Source of the DNA: an archaeon
Lineage (GTDB): Archaea; Thermoproteota; Nitrososphaeria; Nitrososphaerales; Gagatemarchaeaceae
Direction of reading: 5' to 3'
Length of the DNA: 64,000 bases
Assembly (NCBI GenBank): GCA_021819105.1
Contig: JAKASK010000002.1
Location: 1 to 64,000, forward strand
The notes under the pieces are model-generated. The model was not told where the DNA came from. It did not search any database and worked only from the letters and a program-made list of their open reading frames with translations. Positions 21,996-30,616 of this stretch are shown here, one piece after another; the stretch's first letter is position 1; the number at the start of each line of letters is the position of its first letter. The position numbers and the translations under genes were made by a program.

Positions 21996-24485
21996 ATGGC
22001 GGCTGGGAGCCACCTGTCATTCCGCCTTCCCGAGTCAAGGCCTCACTACGCTCCCCCCCTCGAGTTTCACACCCGCCACACGAAGATCGAGCTGGATGTC
22101 GACTTCGGACGGAAGAGGATCGCCGGAGCGTGCACCCTCGACATAGAGCCGGTCAGGAGGGAATCGGACGTCGCCCGCCTGGACGCCGTTGGGCTCGACA
22201 TCGCAGGGGTGAGAGTGGACGGCTCCCCCGCGGAGTACGACTACGACGGCGACCAGCTCGCGGTCAAGCTCGGCCCGGGCGGAGGGAGGCGCTCGGTCAG
22301 GGTCGAGTACAGCGCTTCTCCCAAGATGGGACTATACTTCCCAGGTCCGGACGCCGAGCACCCCGAGAAGGAGACGCAGGCCTGGACCCACACCGAAGCC
22401 GAAGAGTCCAAGCACTGGTTCCCCTGCCACGACCATCCGGCCGACAAGTCAACCAGCGAGCTGATTATCACCGTGCCCAAGGAGTTCAGGGTGATATCGA
22501 ACGGGAAGCTGCTTTCGACCAAGGTCGACGGTGACAGGGCTACCTTCCACTGGAAGGAGGACATCCCCCACTCCTGCTACCTCACTTCGTTCGTCGCCGG
22601 AAGGTTCGGGGTCGTCACTCAGGAGTCCCGCGGCGTGAAGCTGAACTACAACTTCCCGGAGTCGAAAAGGGAAGACGTCCTCAGATACTTCGGCGAGACC
22701 CCCAAGATGATCGAGGTCTTCGAGGACCTGGTGGGGGTGAAGTACCCGTACCTCAAGTACGACCAGACCACCGTGGAGGACTTCGTCGCCGGCGCCGAGG
22801 AGAACCTCAACGCGACGACTCTGGCGATGAACTACTACCCCGATGCGGCGTCAGAGGAAGACTTCGCGACCAGCTACTCCCTCCCCGGCCAGAGGCCGAT
22901 GGACCTCGTGTCGCATGAGCTCGCCCACCAGTGGTTCGGTGACTACGTGACCTGCGCGGACTGGCCTCACGCCTGGCTGAACGAGGGGTTCGCTTCCTAC
23001 TTCCAGGAGCTCTATCTCGAAAAGACGAGGGGGGTCGACGAGATGGTCTGGCACCTGGACCTGCGCGTCGAAGACTACTTCGAAGAGGCGGAGAAGGAGT
23101 ACCGGAGACCGATCGTGGAGAGGTGCTACGTATGGCCGGACGACCTCTTCGACAGCCATCTGTACCCGAAGGGGGCCTCGATGCTCCACCAGCTCAGGTT
23201 CATGGTGGGAGACGAGGCATTCTTCGCTGGAATTTCGCGATACCTCAAGGCGTACGCGCTCTCCGTCGCCGACACCCATGACTTCCGCAAGGCCATGGAG
23301 GCCGCGAGCGGGATGCAGCTGGAGGAGTTCTTCGAGCAGTCGTTCTACAAGCCGGGACACCCCGAGTTCGAAGTCAGTTACGAGTGGAACGACACGCAGG
23401 GGACAGCGAACATCAGAGTCAGGCAGACCCAGGGGACGGAGGACGGCACGCCGGTCTACAAACTCCCCTGCGAGGTGACGTTCTACTTCGGTGGAGAGAA
23501 GGTCAGCAGGAGGGTCTCGATAGAAGGCGCAGACCAGGCGTTTTCATTTTCGTTCCCGAAGAAGCCGACGATAGTCGAGTTCGACCCCAACAGATGGCTC
23601 CTGAGGAAGACGAAGTTCGAGAAGAGCGTGTCGCTGCTGCTCAGCCAGCTCGCAGGGAGTGAGAGCGCCTACAGCAGGGCCGAGGCAGCCAGGGAACTTG
23701 GGAGGCTGAAGGCGGAGGCGGCTGTCCGGGGGCTGGCCGACGCTGCTGCCAAGGAGCAGTACTGGCACGTAAGGGCGTGCGCTTCAAAGGCGCTGGGAGA
23801 GATAGGGACCGAGGCGGCGCTCGCAGCGCTCCTTGGCGCGGGCGTGCCGAAGGACAGGCGGGCGAGGAGGGGGATGGCTGCCGGGCTCGGGCACTTCAAG
23901 GACAAGCGGGCGGTGGAAGCCCTCCTGAAGCTCCTCCAAGAGGACGAAAGCCCCTTCGTCAGGTGCGAAGCCGCCCTCAGCCTGTCGAAGGCGTGGCCGG
24001 AGGGGGCGCTCCCTCATCTGAAGGAGGCGATGAAGGTGCACACCGTCAACGAGACCCTCGCTGAGGCCTGCCTCGCGGCAATGGGGAAGCTGAAGGACGG
24101 CGAGGTCAGCGAGATCGTCGCGACGTCCCTGCGCTACGGAAGGCCGACTAGGGAGCGCATCGGGGCGCTGAAGGCGATCAAGGAGAGAGGGACGATACTT
24201 GACGAGGAGGTCCAGGTGCTGAAGGAGCTGCTGCTGCTCGACAAGGAGTTCAGGGTGAGGATGTTTCTCGTCGACGTCGTGATCCGCACCCTGCAGGACA
24301 TGCGGCTGCTGGGCGCCCTGAAGGAAGCATCGCACTCCGACCCCCAGCTCTCTGTCAGGAGGAAATCACTCCACCTCTATCATCAGCTGGAGTCCATCCG
24401 GGAGACGAACGAGTCCCTGGCCAGGCTCAGGGCAGAAGTGGAGCAGCTGAAAGTGGAGGGGAAGCGCCCTCCCCAGGGCGCCTAG
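21996..24485 (+). CDS. M1-family zinc aminopeptidase with C-terminal HEAT repeats
   Basis: The 829-aa protein has the zinc site HELAH (307-311) with the third ligand Glu330 in WLNEGFASYF, the correct M1 spacing. The N-terminal-substrate loop GAMEN is GAEEN (266-270). From about residue 545, helical HEAT-type repeats (SRAEAARELGRLKAEAA, HVRACASKALGEIG) run to about 800 and replace the usual ERAP-type domain. It cleaves N-terminal residues from peptides in the cytoplasm. GCATTTATG about 26 nt upstream of the ATG suggests a leaderless transcript. Confidence 0.92.
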   Translation: MAAGSHLSFRLPESRPHYAPPLEFHTRHTKIELDVDFGRKRIAGACTLDIEPVRRESDVARLDAVGLDIAGVRVDGSPAEYDYDGDQLAVKLGPGGGRRSVRVEYSASPKMGLYFPGPDAEHPEKETQAWTHTEAEESKHWFPCHDHPADKSTSELIITVPKEFRVISNGKLLSTKVDGDRATFHWKEDIPHSCYLTSFVAGRFGVVTQESRGVKLNYNFPESKREDVLRYFGETPKMIEVFEDLVGVKYPYLKYDQTTVEDFVAGAEENLNATTLAMNYYPDAASEEDFATSYSLPGQRPMDLVSHELAHQWFGDYVTCADWPHAWLNEGFASYFQELYLEKTRGVDEMVWHLDLRVEDYFEEAEKEYRRPIVERCYVWPDDLFDSHLYPKGASMLHQLRFMVGDEAFFAGISRYLKAYALSVADTHDFRKAMEAASGMQLEEFFEQSFYKPGHPEFEVSYEWNDTQGTANIRVRQTQGTEDGTPVYKLPCEVTFYFGGEKVSRRVSIEGADQAFSFSFPKKPTIVEFDPNRWLLRKTKFEKSVSLLLSQLAGSESAYSRAEAARELGRLKAEAAVRGLADAAAKEQYWHVRACASKALGEIGTEAALAALLGAGVPKDRRARRGMAAGLGHFKDKRAVEALLKLLQEDESPFVRCEAALSLSKAWPEGALPHLKEAMKVHTVNETLAEACLAAMGKLKDGEVSEIVATSLRYGRPTRERIGALKAIKERGTILDEEVQVLKELLLLDKEFRVRMFLVDVVIRTLQDMRLLGALKEASHSDPQLSVRRKSLHLYHQLESIRETNESLARLRAEVEQLKVEGKRPPQGA

Positions 24486-24832
24486 GATGAGCCCTTGCGG
24501 GGGCTGTCCCCGTGGGTCGAGGTGACGCGTCCCTGCTTCGAAGAGAGGAGCCGTTTCATCTTCGGGCCCATCACGTCGAACACCTTGGCGATGTTGTATC
24601 CGGTCTCTGTGAACGAGTGCCTGTCGCGGGGGGTGTAGACCTCCACCGACACCTCGTACCTGGCGTGGGTCTTGGACGCCTTCTTCGACTTCACCACCGC
24701 CCTGATCTCCTCGATGAAGGGGTACACCTTGCACAGCTCCTCGGAGAGCCTCTCGAACTTCGCCCTCGCCGTGGTCGCCTCCATCGGCTCCTCGGGCAGG
24801 CCTACGATATAGTACGGGGCTTGCTTGGCCAT
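24482..24832 (-). CDS. HPF/RaiA-like small conserved protein (tentative)
   Basis: The 116-aa product (MAKQAPYYIVGLPEEP start; ATG 24850 is an alternative) alternates helix and strand with VKSKKASKTHARYEVSVEV and ends TETGYNIAKVFDVMGPKMKRLL. A beta-alpha-beta-beta-beta-alpha order and basic strand fit the ribosome-hibernation/dsRNA-binding fold, but similarity is only general. It converges with the aminopeptidase gene with a 4-bp overlap and follows the GMC gene on the same strand. Confidence 0.6.
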   Translation of the reverse strand: MAKQAPYYIVGLPEEPMEATTARAKFERLSEELCKVYPFIEEIRAVVKSKKASKTHARYEVSVEVYTPRDRHSFTETGYNIAKVFDVMGPKMKRLLSSKQGRVTSTHGDSPRKGSS

Positions 24833-24836
24833 CTCG

Positions 24837-26861
24837 TCACCGACCGCCAAGTGAGAGCTTTATGGACTCTGCGGTCCGGCGCGACATCGCCATTATGGAG
24901 ATCATCGGGTTGACTGCGGGGGTGGTCGGGAACACGCAGGCGTCGCCGACGAAGAGGTTCCTGACGGTGTGGAGCTCCCCTGTGGGCGAAGTGGGCCCCT
25001 TCGACGGGTCGGCACTCATCCTGCACGAGCCCATGAGATGGGCGCTGTACAGCATCATCCTGTTGTACCTCACCCCCTCCCTCCTGAGGGCAGCGCTGAA
25101 GGAATCGAGGTCTCCGGCCGTGAGCGGCTTCTCCCCGTCCCCGGCGAACACCTGAGAGTTGTGGGTCGTCCAGACCCCCCTCGCGCCCGCAGCCGCAAGG
25201 ATCCTGGCCGTCTCCTCCATCCCCCGTACGAGGGTCTCCCTGTCTGCCCGCTCAAGGTCGTATGACACCCTGGCGAACCCGTCTTTGTCCAGGGTCACCC
25301 TCCCCGAGCTCCTCTCCCGGAGGAGGACTATCGAGGCGGAGGAGCGACTGTAGTATCGGAGCATGAAGTCCTTGTGCTGCTTGCCGTTGACCCACGGGAT
25401 CGACAGGGCGAAGAGCCCCGGGTGGGCAGGCGCCGCCTCGACCCAGAACCCGTGGTACGTCCCGTCCAGGTCGATGAACTTCCACACGGCGACGGTCTGG
25501 GGCGGCCCCTTCCAGGGGTCGATGGGCCTGTCGAAGACCCCGCCCACCGCCACCGTCGGGTCGAGACGGAGATTCGCGCCGACGTTCCTGTCCTTCACTC
25601 CTGACCTGAGCAGCAGCGCCGGGGTCTCTATGGCGCCGCAGGCGGCCACCACAGCCCTGGCTTTCACTTCCAGCCTGTGGCTCCTCCCCTCGGAGCCGAC
25701 AGTGGCGACGACACCCTTCGCGGCCCCTCCTTCGATGACCACATGCTCTGCCCTGGCGTCGAAGACGAACCTCGCTCCCCTCCTCTGCGCCCGGGGGAGG
25801 TAAGTCAGGGCGGTAGACTGCTTCGCGGAGTAGATGCACCCGTAGGTGCAGAAATCGCACCTCTCCCTGCAGCCGACTGCGTTGCGCGAGATGGTGTGGA
25901 AGTCCGTCCCCTCGTTGAACCCGAGGGCTTTGCAGCCGTCCCAGAGGACCTCGTTGTTGGCGTTGCGCTGGCTTTCGGCGTCGTTGACCCCGATGGCGTT
26001 CCACGCTTCGTCCAAGAACGCGGAGAACTGGGGGCCCGCGACCCCCTCGATGCCGAACTCGGACTCCCACTCGGCGAGCACCCTGGTGGGCGGCTTCAGG
26101 CAGGTGTTCCAGTTGACTGTGGTCCCGCCTCCCGCCCCCCTTCCCGCCAGCAGGACGAAGGAGAGGTCGCTGGTGGCCGCTGTACCGCTCTGCTGGAAAA
26201 GTTTCTGCATCATCCGCATCTCGTTCTGCTGGAACGTCTCTGCGGTCTCGTAGGGCCCCTGCTCGAGCACGAGGACGTCGTAGCCCGAAGCCGCGAGCGA
26301 GTCGGCTATGACGCTCCCCCCGGCCCCTGAGCCTACGATGACGACATCGGTGTTCACCGTCGCATCGGAGTCCACGGCCATGGGGATGAGCCTGAGCTCC
26401 TCGGGGACCGGGACGGGCCGGTCGTGAGACGCGCCCGGGTAGCCTATGGCGTCCCAGTTGGGGTTGGACCCGTTGGGGCCCATGGAGGCATAGGCGAGGA
26501 AGAGCGCGAGGCGCTTGAGGGCCTGGAATGCGGAACGCTTGAGCGCGATGGGGCTGTCCCGCCAGGCTTCGAGGTACTTCTCCCGAGCCTCCGTGCCGAG
26601 CGAAGTGAACCTGACGGGGCGTCCCGTGAGGATGAGGTTGTAGAGGGGGCTCTCCACCGCAGATAGTACCCTCCGAAAGTCCCGGGCGTTGCCCGGCTGG
26701 AGCGAGTGCTCAACCGCCTCGGCGAGCAGGGAGTCGACCCCCAGGTCGTGGGCGCTCCTCCTGTTGAAGTCCGACCCGTCGGAAGCGCCGGGGAACAGGG
26801 TGTCGCAGAGGGCGGCCATCGCCCGGCGTTCGCTCCCGCTTAGCTCCAACGTCATCAGCAT
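24837..26861 (-). CDS. GMC-family FAD-dependent alcohol oxidase/dehydrogenase
   Basis: The 674-aa protein has a helical N-terminal domain (1-165) as in long-chain alcohol oxidases, then the FAD motif VVIVGSGAGGSVIADSL, GAGGGTTVNWN, and a Cys-rich stretch CRERCDFCTYGC that precedes SAKQST, typical of that subfamily. The C-terminal active-site region HLMGSCRM and the GMC signature VGDACVFPTTPAVNP are present. It probably oxidises long-chain or sterol-like alcohols, with a quinone or oxygen as acceptor. The third codon, ATG 26855, may be the true start. Confidence 0.88.
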   Translation of the reverse strand: MLMTLELSGSERRAMAALCDTLFPGASDGSDFNRRSAHDLGVDSLLAEAVEHSLQPGNARDFRRVLSAVESPLYNLILTGRPVRFTSLGTEAREKYLEAWRDSPIALKRSAFQALKRLALFLAYASMGPNGSNPNWDAIGYPGASHDRPVPVPEELRLIPMAVDSDATVNTDVVIVGSGAGGSVIADSLAASGYDVLVLEQGPYETAETFQQNEMRMMQKLFQQSGTAATSDLSFVLLAGRGAGGGTTVNWNTCLKPPTRVLAEWESEFGIEGVAGPQFSAFLDEAWNAIGVNDAESQRNANNEVLWDGCKALGFNEGTDFHTISRNAVGCRERCDFCTYGCIYSAKQSTALTYLPRAQRRGARFVFDARAEHVVIEGGAAKGVVATVGSEGRSHRLEVKARAVVAACGAIETPALLLRSGVKDRNVGANLRLDPTVAVGGVFDRPIDPWKGPPQTVAVWKFIDLDGTYHGFWVEAAPAHPGLFALSIPWVNGKQHKDFMLRYYSRSSASIVLLRERSSGRVTLDKDGFARVSYDLERADRETLVRGMEETARILAAAGARGVWTTHNSQVFAGDGEKPLTAGDLDSFSAALRREGVRYNRMMLYSAHLMGSCRMSADPSKGPTSPTGELHTVRNLFVGDACVFPTTPAVNPMISIMAMSRRTAESIKLSLGGR

Positions 26862-26879
26862 CTGCGGCCCGGTATTTGA

Positions 26880-27539
26880 TTAGACGCCCAGGACCGCGCC
26901 GAGCTCCGAGAGGGCCGAGATCGTGTAGTCGGCCCCTTCAGACTTCAGCCTCTCCGCCGTGTAGTTCCCCGTGGCGACAGAGACGACCCTGATCCCCGCG
27001 GCTTTCGCGGCGTGGACGTCGAAGGCGCTGTCCCCAACGTAGAAGACGGAGCCCTTGGGGAGCCCGAATTTCGCTGCTGCCATCTCCAGCCCCTCGGGCC
27101 TAGGCTTCATGAGCTCGGTGTCGTCCCTGGTGAGGACGAACTCGAAGCAGTCCAACAGGCCTGCCTTGCCGAGGGCCGCCAGGGCGGACCTCCTCCCGCT
27201 GTTCGAGAGCACGCCGAGCCTCACCCCCCGGGACCGGAGCGAGTCGAGAACCTGGCGGACCCCCGGCAGTATGGTGGTGGTCGCCGAGCTCTCGACCTCG
27301 AACGCGTCGAGGATGGCGAACACAGCCTTGCGGAGGGCGTCATAGCCTGTGCCCCTCCCGGCCGCGGACTGCTCCCGCGCCGAGTCGAGTATGCGCTGCG
27401 TCGGGGAGCCGAGGTCGAGGCCGCCGGTGTCGTACCCCTGGCGCCTCAGCTCATCGATGAGGGCCTTCCGTGCGCCGCGGACGTCGAAGCGGAACGTGAC
27501 CAGGGTCCCGTCTATGTCGAAGACGACTCCGACGACCAT
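26880..27539 (-). CDS. HAD-superfamily phosphatase (phosphoglycolate-type)
   Basis: All four HAD motifs are present in 219 aa: DIDGT (8-12), LSNSGRR, MKPRPEG and VGDSAFDVHAAKAAG. The helical cap between motifs I and II (about 20-90) is of the phosphoglycolate phosphatase kind. The substrate is unknown. It lies 18 nt upstream of the GMC gene on the same strand. Confidence 0.87.
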   Translation of the reverse strand: MVVGVVFDIDGTLVTFRFDVRGARKALIDELRRQGYDTGGLDLGSPTQRILDSAREQSAAGRGTGYDALRKAVFAILDAFEVESSATTTILPGVRQVLDSLRSRGVRLGVLSNSGRRSALAALGKAGLLDCFEFVLTRDDTELMKPRPEGLEMAAAKFGLPKGSVFYVGDSAFDVHAAKAAGIRVVSVATGNYTAERLKSEGADYTISALSELGAVLGV

Positions 27540-27545
27540 TGCCGC

Positions 27546-27674
27546 CTAGATCTTCTTCTTAGAGAACAGTATCAGTATCGCCAGCCCGACCAGCCCTATC
27601 GCCACGACGAGGATGGCGATGGCTGTGAAAGTGTCGGAAGGGTCAGCCTGTAGGAAAGGCAGCGAGAAGAGCAA
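27546..27674 (-). CDS. Possible 42-aa single-helix membrane peptide
   Basis: From TTG 27674 to TAG 27546 the frame reads LFSLPFLQADPSDTFTAIA and then a strong hydrophobic helix ending ILFSKKKI. The pattern (short lumenal part, one TM, basic end) is like a tail-anchored or C-terminally anchored peptide. It lies just upstream of the HAD gene on the same strand. The size and start are uncertain. Confidence 0.35.
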   Translation of the reverse strand: MLFSLPFLQADPSDTFTAIAILVVAIGLVGLAILILFSKKKI

Positions 27675-27717
27675 CCTTCACGAGTTTGCCCGCCTTCGTA
27701 TTTATTCGTTCTTTGGA

Positions 27718-29118
27718 ATGTTAATTAGCTCAGGGGCCCCGGTCTCTGCGTTGCCCCCGAACGTGCGCTGCTTCGGCGGGGTGGGCGAGATAGGAGGGAA
27801 CAAGTTCCTCCTGCAGGACAGGGGGACGAAGGTGCTCCTCGACTTCGGCACCGGGTTCTCGGACGGCTCGATGTATTTCGACTCCGGGATCCAGCCGAGG
27901 ACGGTCAACGGCGCCGGCGACCTGTTCGAGTTCGGGCTCCTCCCAGAGATAGGGGGTCTCTACTCCGAGAAGGCGCTCCAGAACACGCGGCTGAGGTATG
28001 CGGACCCTGAGATAGACGCGATCGTGCTGAGCCACTACCACTCCGACCACAGTGGGAGGATAGGATACACCGACCCCAAGATACCGGTGTACTGCGGCGA
28101 GACGACGTCGCTGATACATGAAGCGTACAGCGACTCCAGGTCGTCCCCCCTCGACGGGCACCCCATCAGGAAGTTCAGGACGGGGGACAGGTTCAGGGTG
28201 GGGTCCATGGAGTTCGTCCCGGTCCACGTCGACCACTCCATCCCCGGGGCCTACGGGTTCGTGATACACACCAGCGAAGGCGCCATGGCCTACACCGGGG
28301 ACTTCAGATTCCACGGGCCGGCGGGGTCCATGACAGACGACTTCGTCGAGGCCGCGAAGAAGGCGAAGCCGGACATGCTCCTGACCGAGGGGACCAGGGT
28401 GGGGCACGGAGTCGCGGGGGCGAACATGAGCGAAAAAACGGTGCTTGACGAAGCGCGGAGGGTGGTGAAGGGCACGAAGGGGCTGGTCTTTTCGTCATTC
28501 CGGGGAAACGACGTGGACAGGATCAACACGTTTTTCGACACATGTGAAAACTCCGGGAGGAGGCTCGTGATATCGATGAAGATGGCCATCATCCTCGAGA
28601 AGCTGAAGGCTGACAGGCGCCTGAAGGTGCCGAGGATCGGGAAGGACTTTGGAGTCTACGTCAAAAGGAAGAGGACGGGGAGCCTCGACGACTCGGACTA
28701 CTACCAGTGGGAGAGGCCTTACCTGGACCACGGGGTGAGCGCCCACGACGTCAGGAAACGCCAGAAGGAGGTCTTCCTGCACCTGGAGGCATGGGACTTC
28801 CCAGAGCTCATCGACATCAAGCCGGACAGTGGGGGGACGTACATCCACTCGGCGACGGAGGCCTTCAACGAGGAGGGTGAGAAGGAGGAGGCGGTGATCA
28901 AGAACTGGGTCCTGCACGTGGGGTTCAGCTACGCCCAGCTCCACGCCTCGGGGCACGCGCCCTCGCGGGAGGTCGGTTCTCTGGTGGAAAGGGTGGGAGC
29001 GAAGAAGGTGGTCCCCGTCCACACAGAGCACCCCCTGAGGTTCAAGTCATTCAGGAAGGGGAAGGAGTGGCGGCTGGAAGTCCCCAGAAAGGGGGTCCCC
29101 ATCGCCTTCTCGCGGTAG
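27718..29118 (+). CDS. RNase J-like metallo-beta-lactamase/beta-CASP nuclease
   Basis: The protein shows MBL motif 2 as SHYHSDHSGR, further His/Asp ligands in VHVDHSIPGAYG and YTGDFRFHG, and beta-CASP residues in FSSFRGND and HASGHAPSREV plus PVHTEHP. This is the RNase J/CPSF group, acting on RNA 5' ends. ATG 27718 gives 466 aa; TTG 27751, which would start at LPPNVRCFGGVGEIGG and lies 27 nt after TTAATTA, is an equally likely leaderless start. Confidence 0.83.
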   Translation: MLISSGAPVSALPPNVRCFGGVGEIGGNKFLLQDRGTKVLLDFGTGFSDGSMYFDSGIQPRTVNGAGDLFEFGLLPEIGGLYSEKALQNTRLRYADPEIDAIVLSHYHSDHSGRIGYTDPKIPVYCGETTSLIHEAYSDSRSSPLDGHPIRKFRTGDRFRVGSMEFVPVHVDHSIPGAYGFVIHTSEGAMAYTGDFRFHGPAGSMTDDFVEAAKKAKPDMLLTEGTRVGHGVAGANMSEKTVLDEARRVVKGTKGLVFSSFRGNDVDRINTFFDTCENSGRRLVISMKMAIILEKLKADRRLKVPRIGKDFGVYVKRKRTGSLDDSDYYQWERPYLDHGVSAHDVRKRQKEVFLHLEAWDFPELIDIKPDSGGTYIHSATEAFNEEGEKEEAVIKNWVLHVGFSYAQLHASGHAPSREVGSLVERVGAKKVVPVHTEHPLRFKSFRKGKEWRLEVPRKGVPIAFSR

Positions 29119-29173
29119 CGGACCCGACGCGCAATCAGGTTTAGAAACTCCCGTCCCCCGGCTCCGGCTGACC

Positions 29174-30613
29174 ATGGGGACCCAGCAGGCAAGGGACCTC
29201 GCGGAGGGCGCCGTCGTCAGGGCCCGGAACGCAGGGGCCACCTATGCCGAAGCGCGGGTGCAGAGCACCTGGGAGAGGGAGTTCGGCCTGAAGAACGGCG
29301 AGCCCCAGCCGTCTTTCTTCGCTGAGGGGTTCGGCATCGGCGTCAGGGTCATCGCCAGGGGCGCTCTGGGCTTCGCCGCCACCAACGACATGAGCCCGAG
29401 CTCGGTGAACGAAGTGGCCCTCAAGGCGGTGAGGCTGGCAAAGGCATCGTCCGCTGTCCTTAGGCACCCGGTTGTCTTCGACTCGTCCAAAGCGGCCAGG
29501 GCGAAGTGGTCCGCCCCGGAACAGAGGAAGATCGAGAACGCGGACTCGGCGTGGCTCCGCGGCGTCCTAGTGGAGATCGAAAGCAGGATAGCCAACGGCA
29601 GAGCCGGAGTCAAGCTCCCGGGGAGGCTCCTCTACATCTCTGCCGAGCTGCAGGAGAGATACTACGTCAACAGCGACGGGGCCAGGGTCGTCGGACGCGT
29701 TCCCCGGGTGAGCTTCGGAGGGTCCCTCACCGCCGTCGAAGGCGGGGAGTCGGCCCAGAGGTTCATCCAGCAGGGGGAAACCGGAGGGTTGGAGGTGGCC
29801 AGGAGGATAGGGCTTGCGGAAAAGGTCGAGGGCGAAGCCAAGGTCATGGGGAAGGTCCTGAAGACATCGGCCAAGCCCCCCACCGGCGTCATAGACGTCG
29901 TCCTCGGCCCCGAGCTGTCTGGGATCGCGGCGCACGAGTCAGTGGGCCACCCCCAGGAGGCCGACAGGGTGCTCGGCAGGGAAGGCGCACAGGCTGGCGA
30001 GTCATACCTGAAGGAAGACAGCATCGGGACGAAGATAGGAAGCGACGAGGCGAACGTGAGCGACGACCCGACTCTGCTGCACTCCAACGGGTTCGTCCCT
30101 GTGGACGACGAAGGGGTGAAAGCGAGGAAACGCTTTCTCATCAAGGACGGGGTGATCAACGAGTTCCTGCAGGACAGGGCGACCGCAGAGCGGTTCGGCA
30201 GGGAGAGCAACGGAGCGTCGAGGGCTGTCTCCTTCGACAGGGAGCCGATAATCAGGATGTCCAACACCTTCGTGGAGCCCGGCGACTACTCCACCGCGGA
30301 GCTCATCAGAGAGGTCAGGCATGGCGTGCTGTTCAAGACGTTCACGGAGTGGAACATCGACGACAAGAGGCTGAACCAGAGATACGTAGCCCTGGAGGCG
30401 TACCTGATCGAGCAGGGGGAGCTGAGAGGGCTGGTGAAGGCCCCGGTCCTTGAGATCACCACCCCCAAGCTGTGGGGGAGCGTGAAGGCCAGGAGCAAGC
30501 ACATGGAGTTCGAGGCGGCGACCTGCGGCAAAGGGGACCCCATGCAGGGCGCCCCCGTGTGGACCGGGGGCCCCGAGACGCTGCTCGGCGGCATCAGGCT
30601 GGGGGCGAGGTAG
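29174..30613 (+). CDS. tldD: TldD-type metalloprotease subunit
   Basis: The 479-aa protein carries the TldD zinc motif HESVGH (254-259) with downstream ligands in the HMEFEAATCG/KGDP region. TldD and TldE form a heterodimeric protease that digests unfolded peptides or trims modified peptides. The partner gene starts 3 nt downstream. A GGTTTAGAAAC box about 30 nt before ATG suggests its own promoter. Confidence 0.9.
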   Translation: MGTQQARDLAEGAVVRARNAGATYAEARVQSTWEREFGLKNGEPQPSFFAEGFGIGVRVIARGALGFAATNDMSPSSVNEVALKAVRLAKASSAVLRHPVVFDSSKAARAKWSAPEQRKIENADSAWLRGVLVEIESRIANGRAGVKLPGRLLYISAELQERYYVNSDGARVVGRVPRVSFGGSLTAVEGGESAQRFIQQGETGGLEVARRIGLAEKVEGEAKVMGKVLKTSAKPPTGVIDVVLGPELSGIAAHESVGHPQEADRVLGREGAQAGESYLKEDSIGTKIGSDEANVSDDPTLLHSNGFVPVDDEGVKARKRFLIKDGVINEFLQDRATAERFGRESNGASRAVSFDREPIIRMSNTFVEPGDYSTAELIREVRHGVLFKTFTEWNIDDKRLNQRYVALEAYLIEQGELRGLVKAPVLEITTPKLWGSVKARSKHMEFEAATCGKGDPMQGAPVWTGGPETLLGGIRLGAR

Positions 30614-30616
30614 GCC

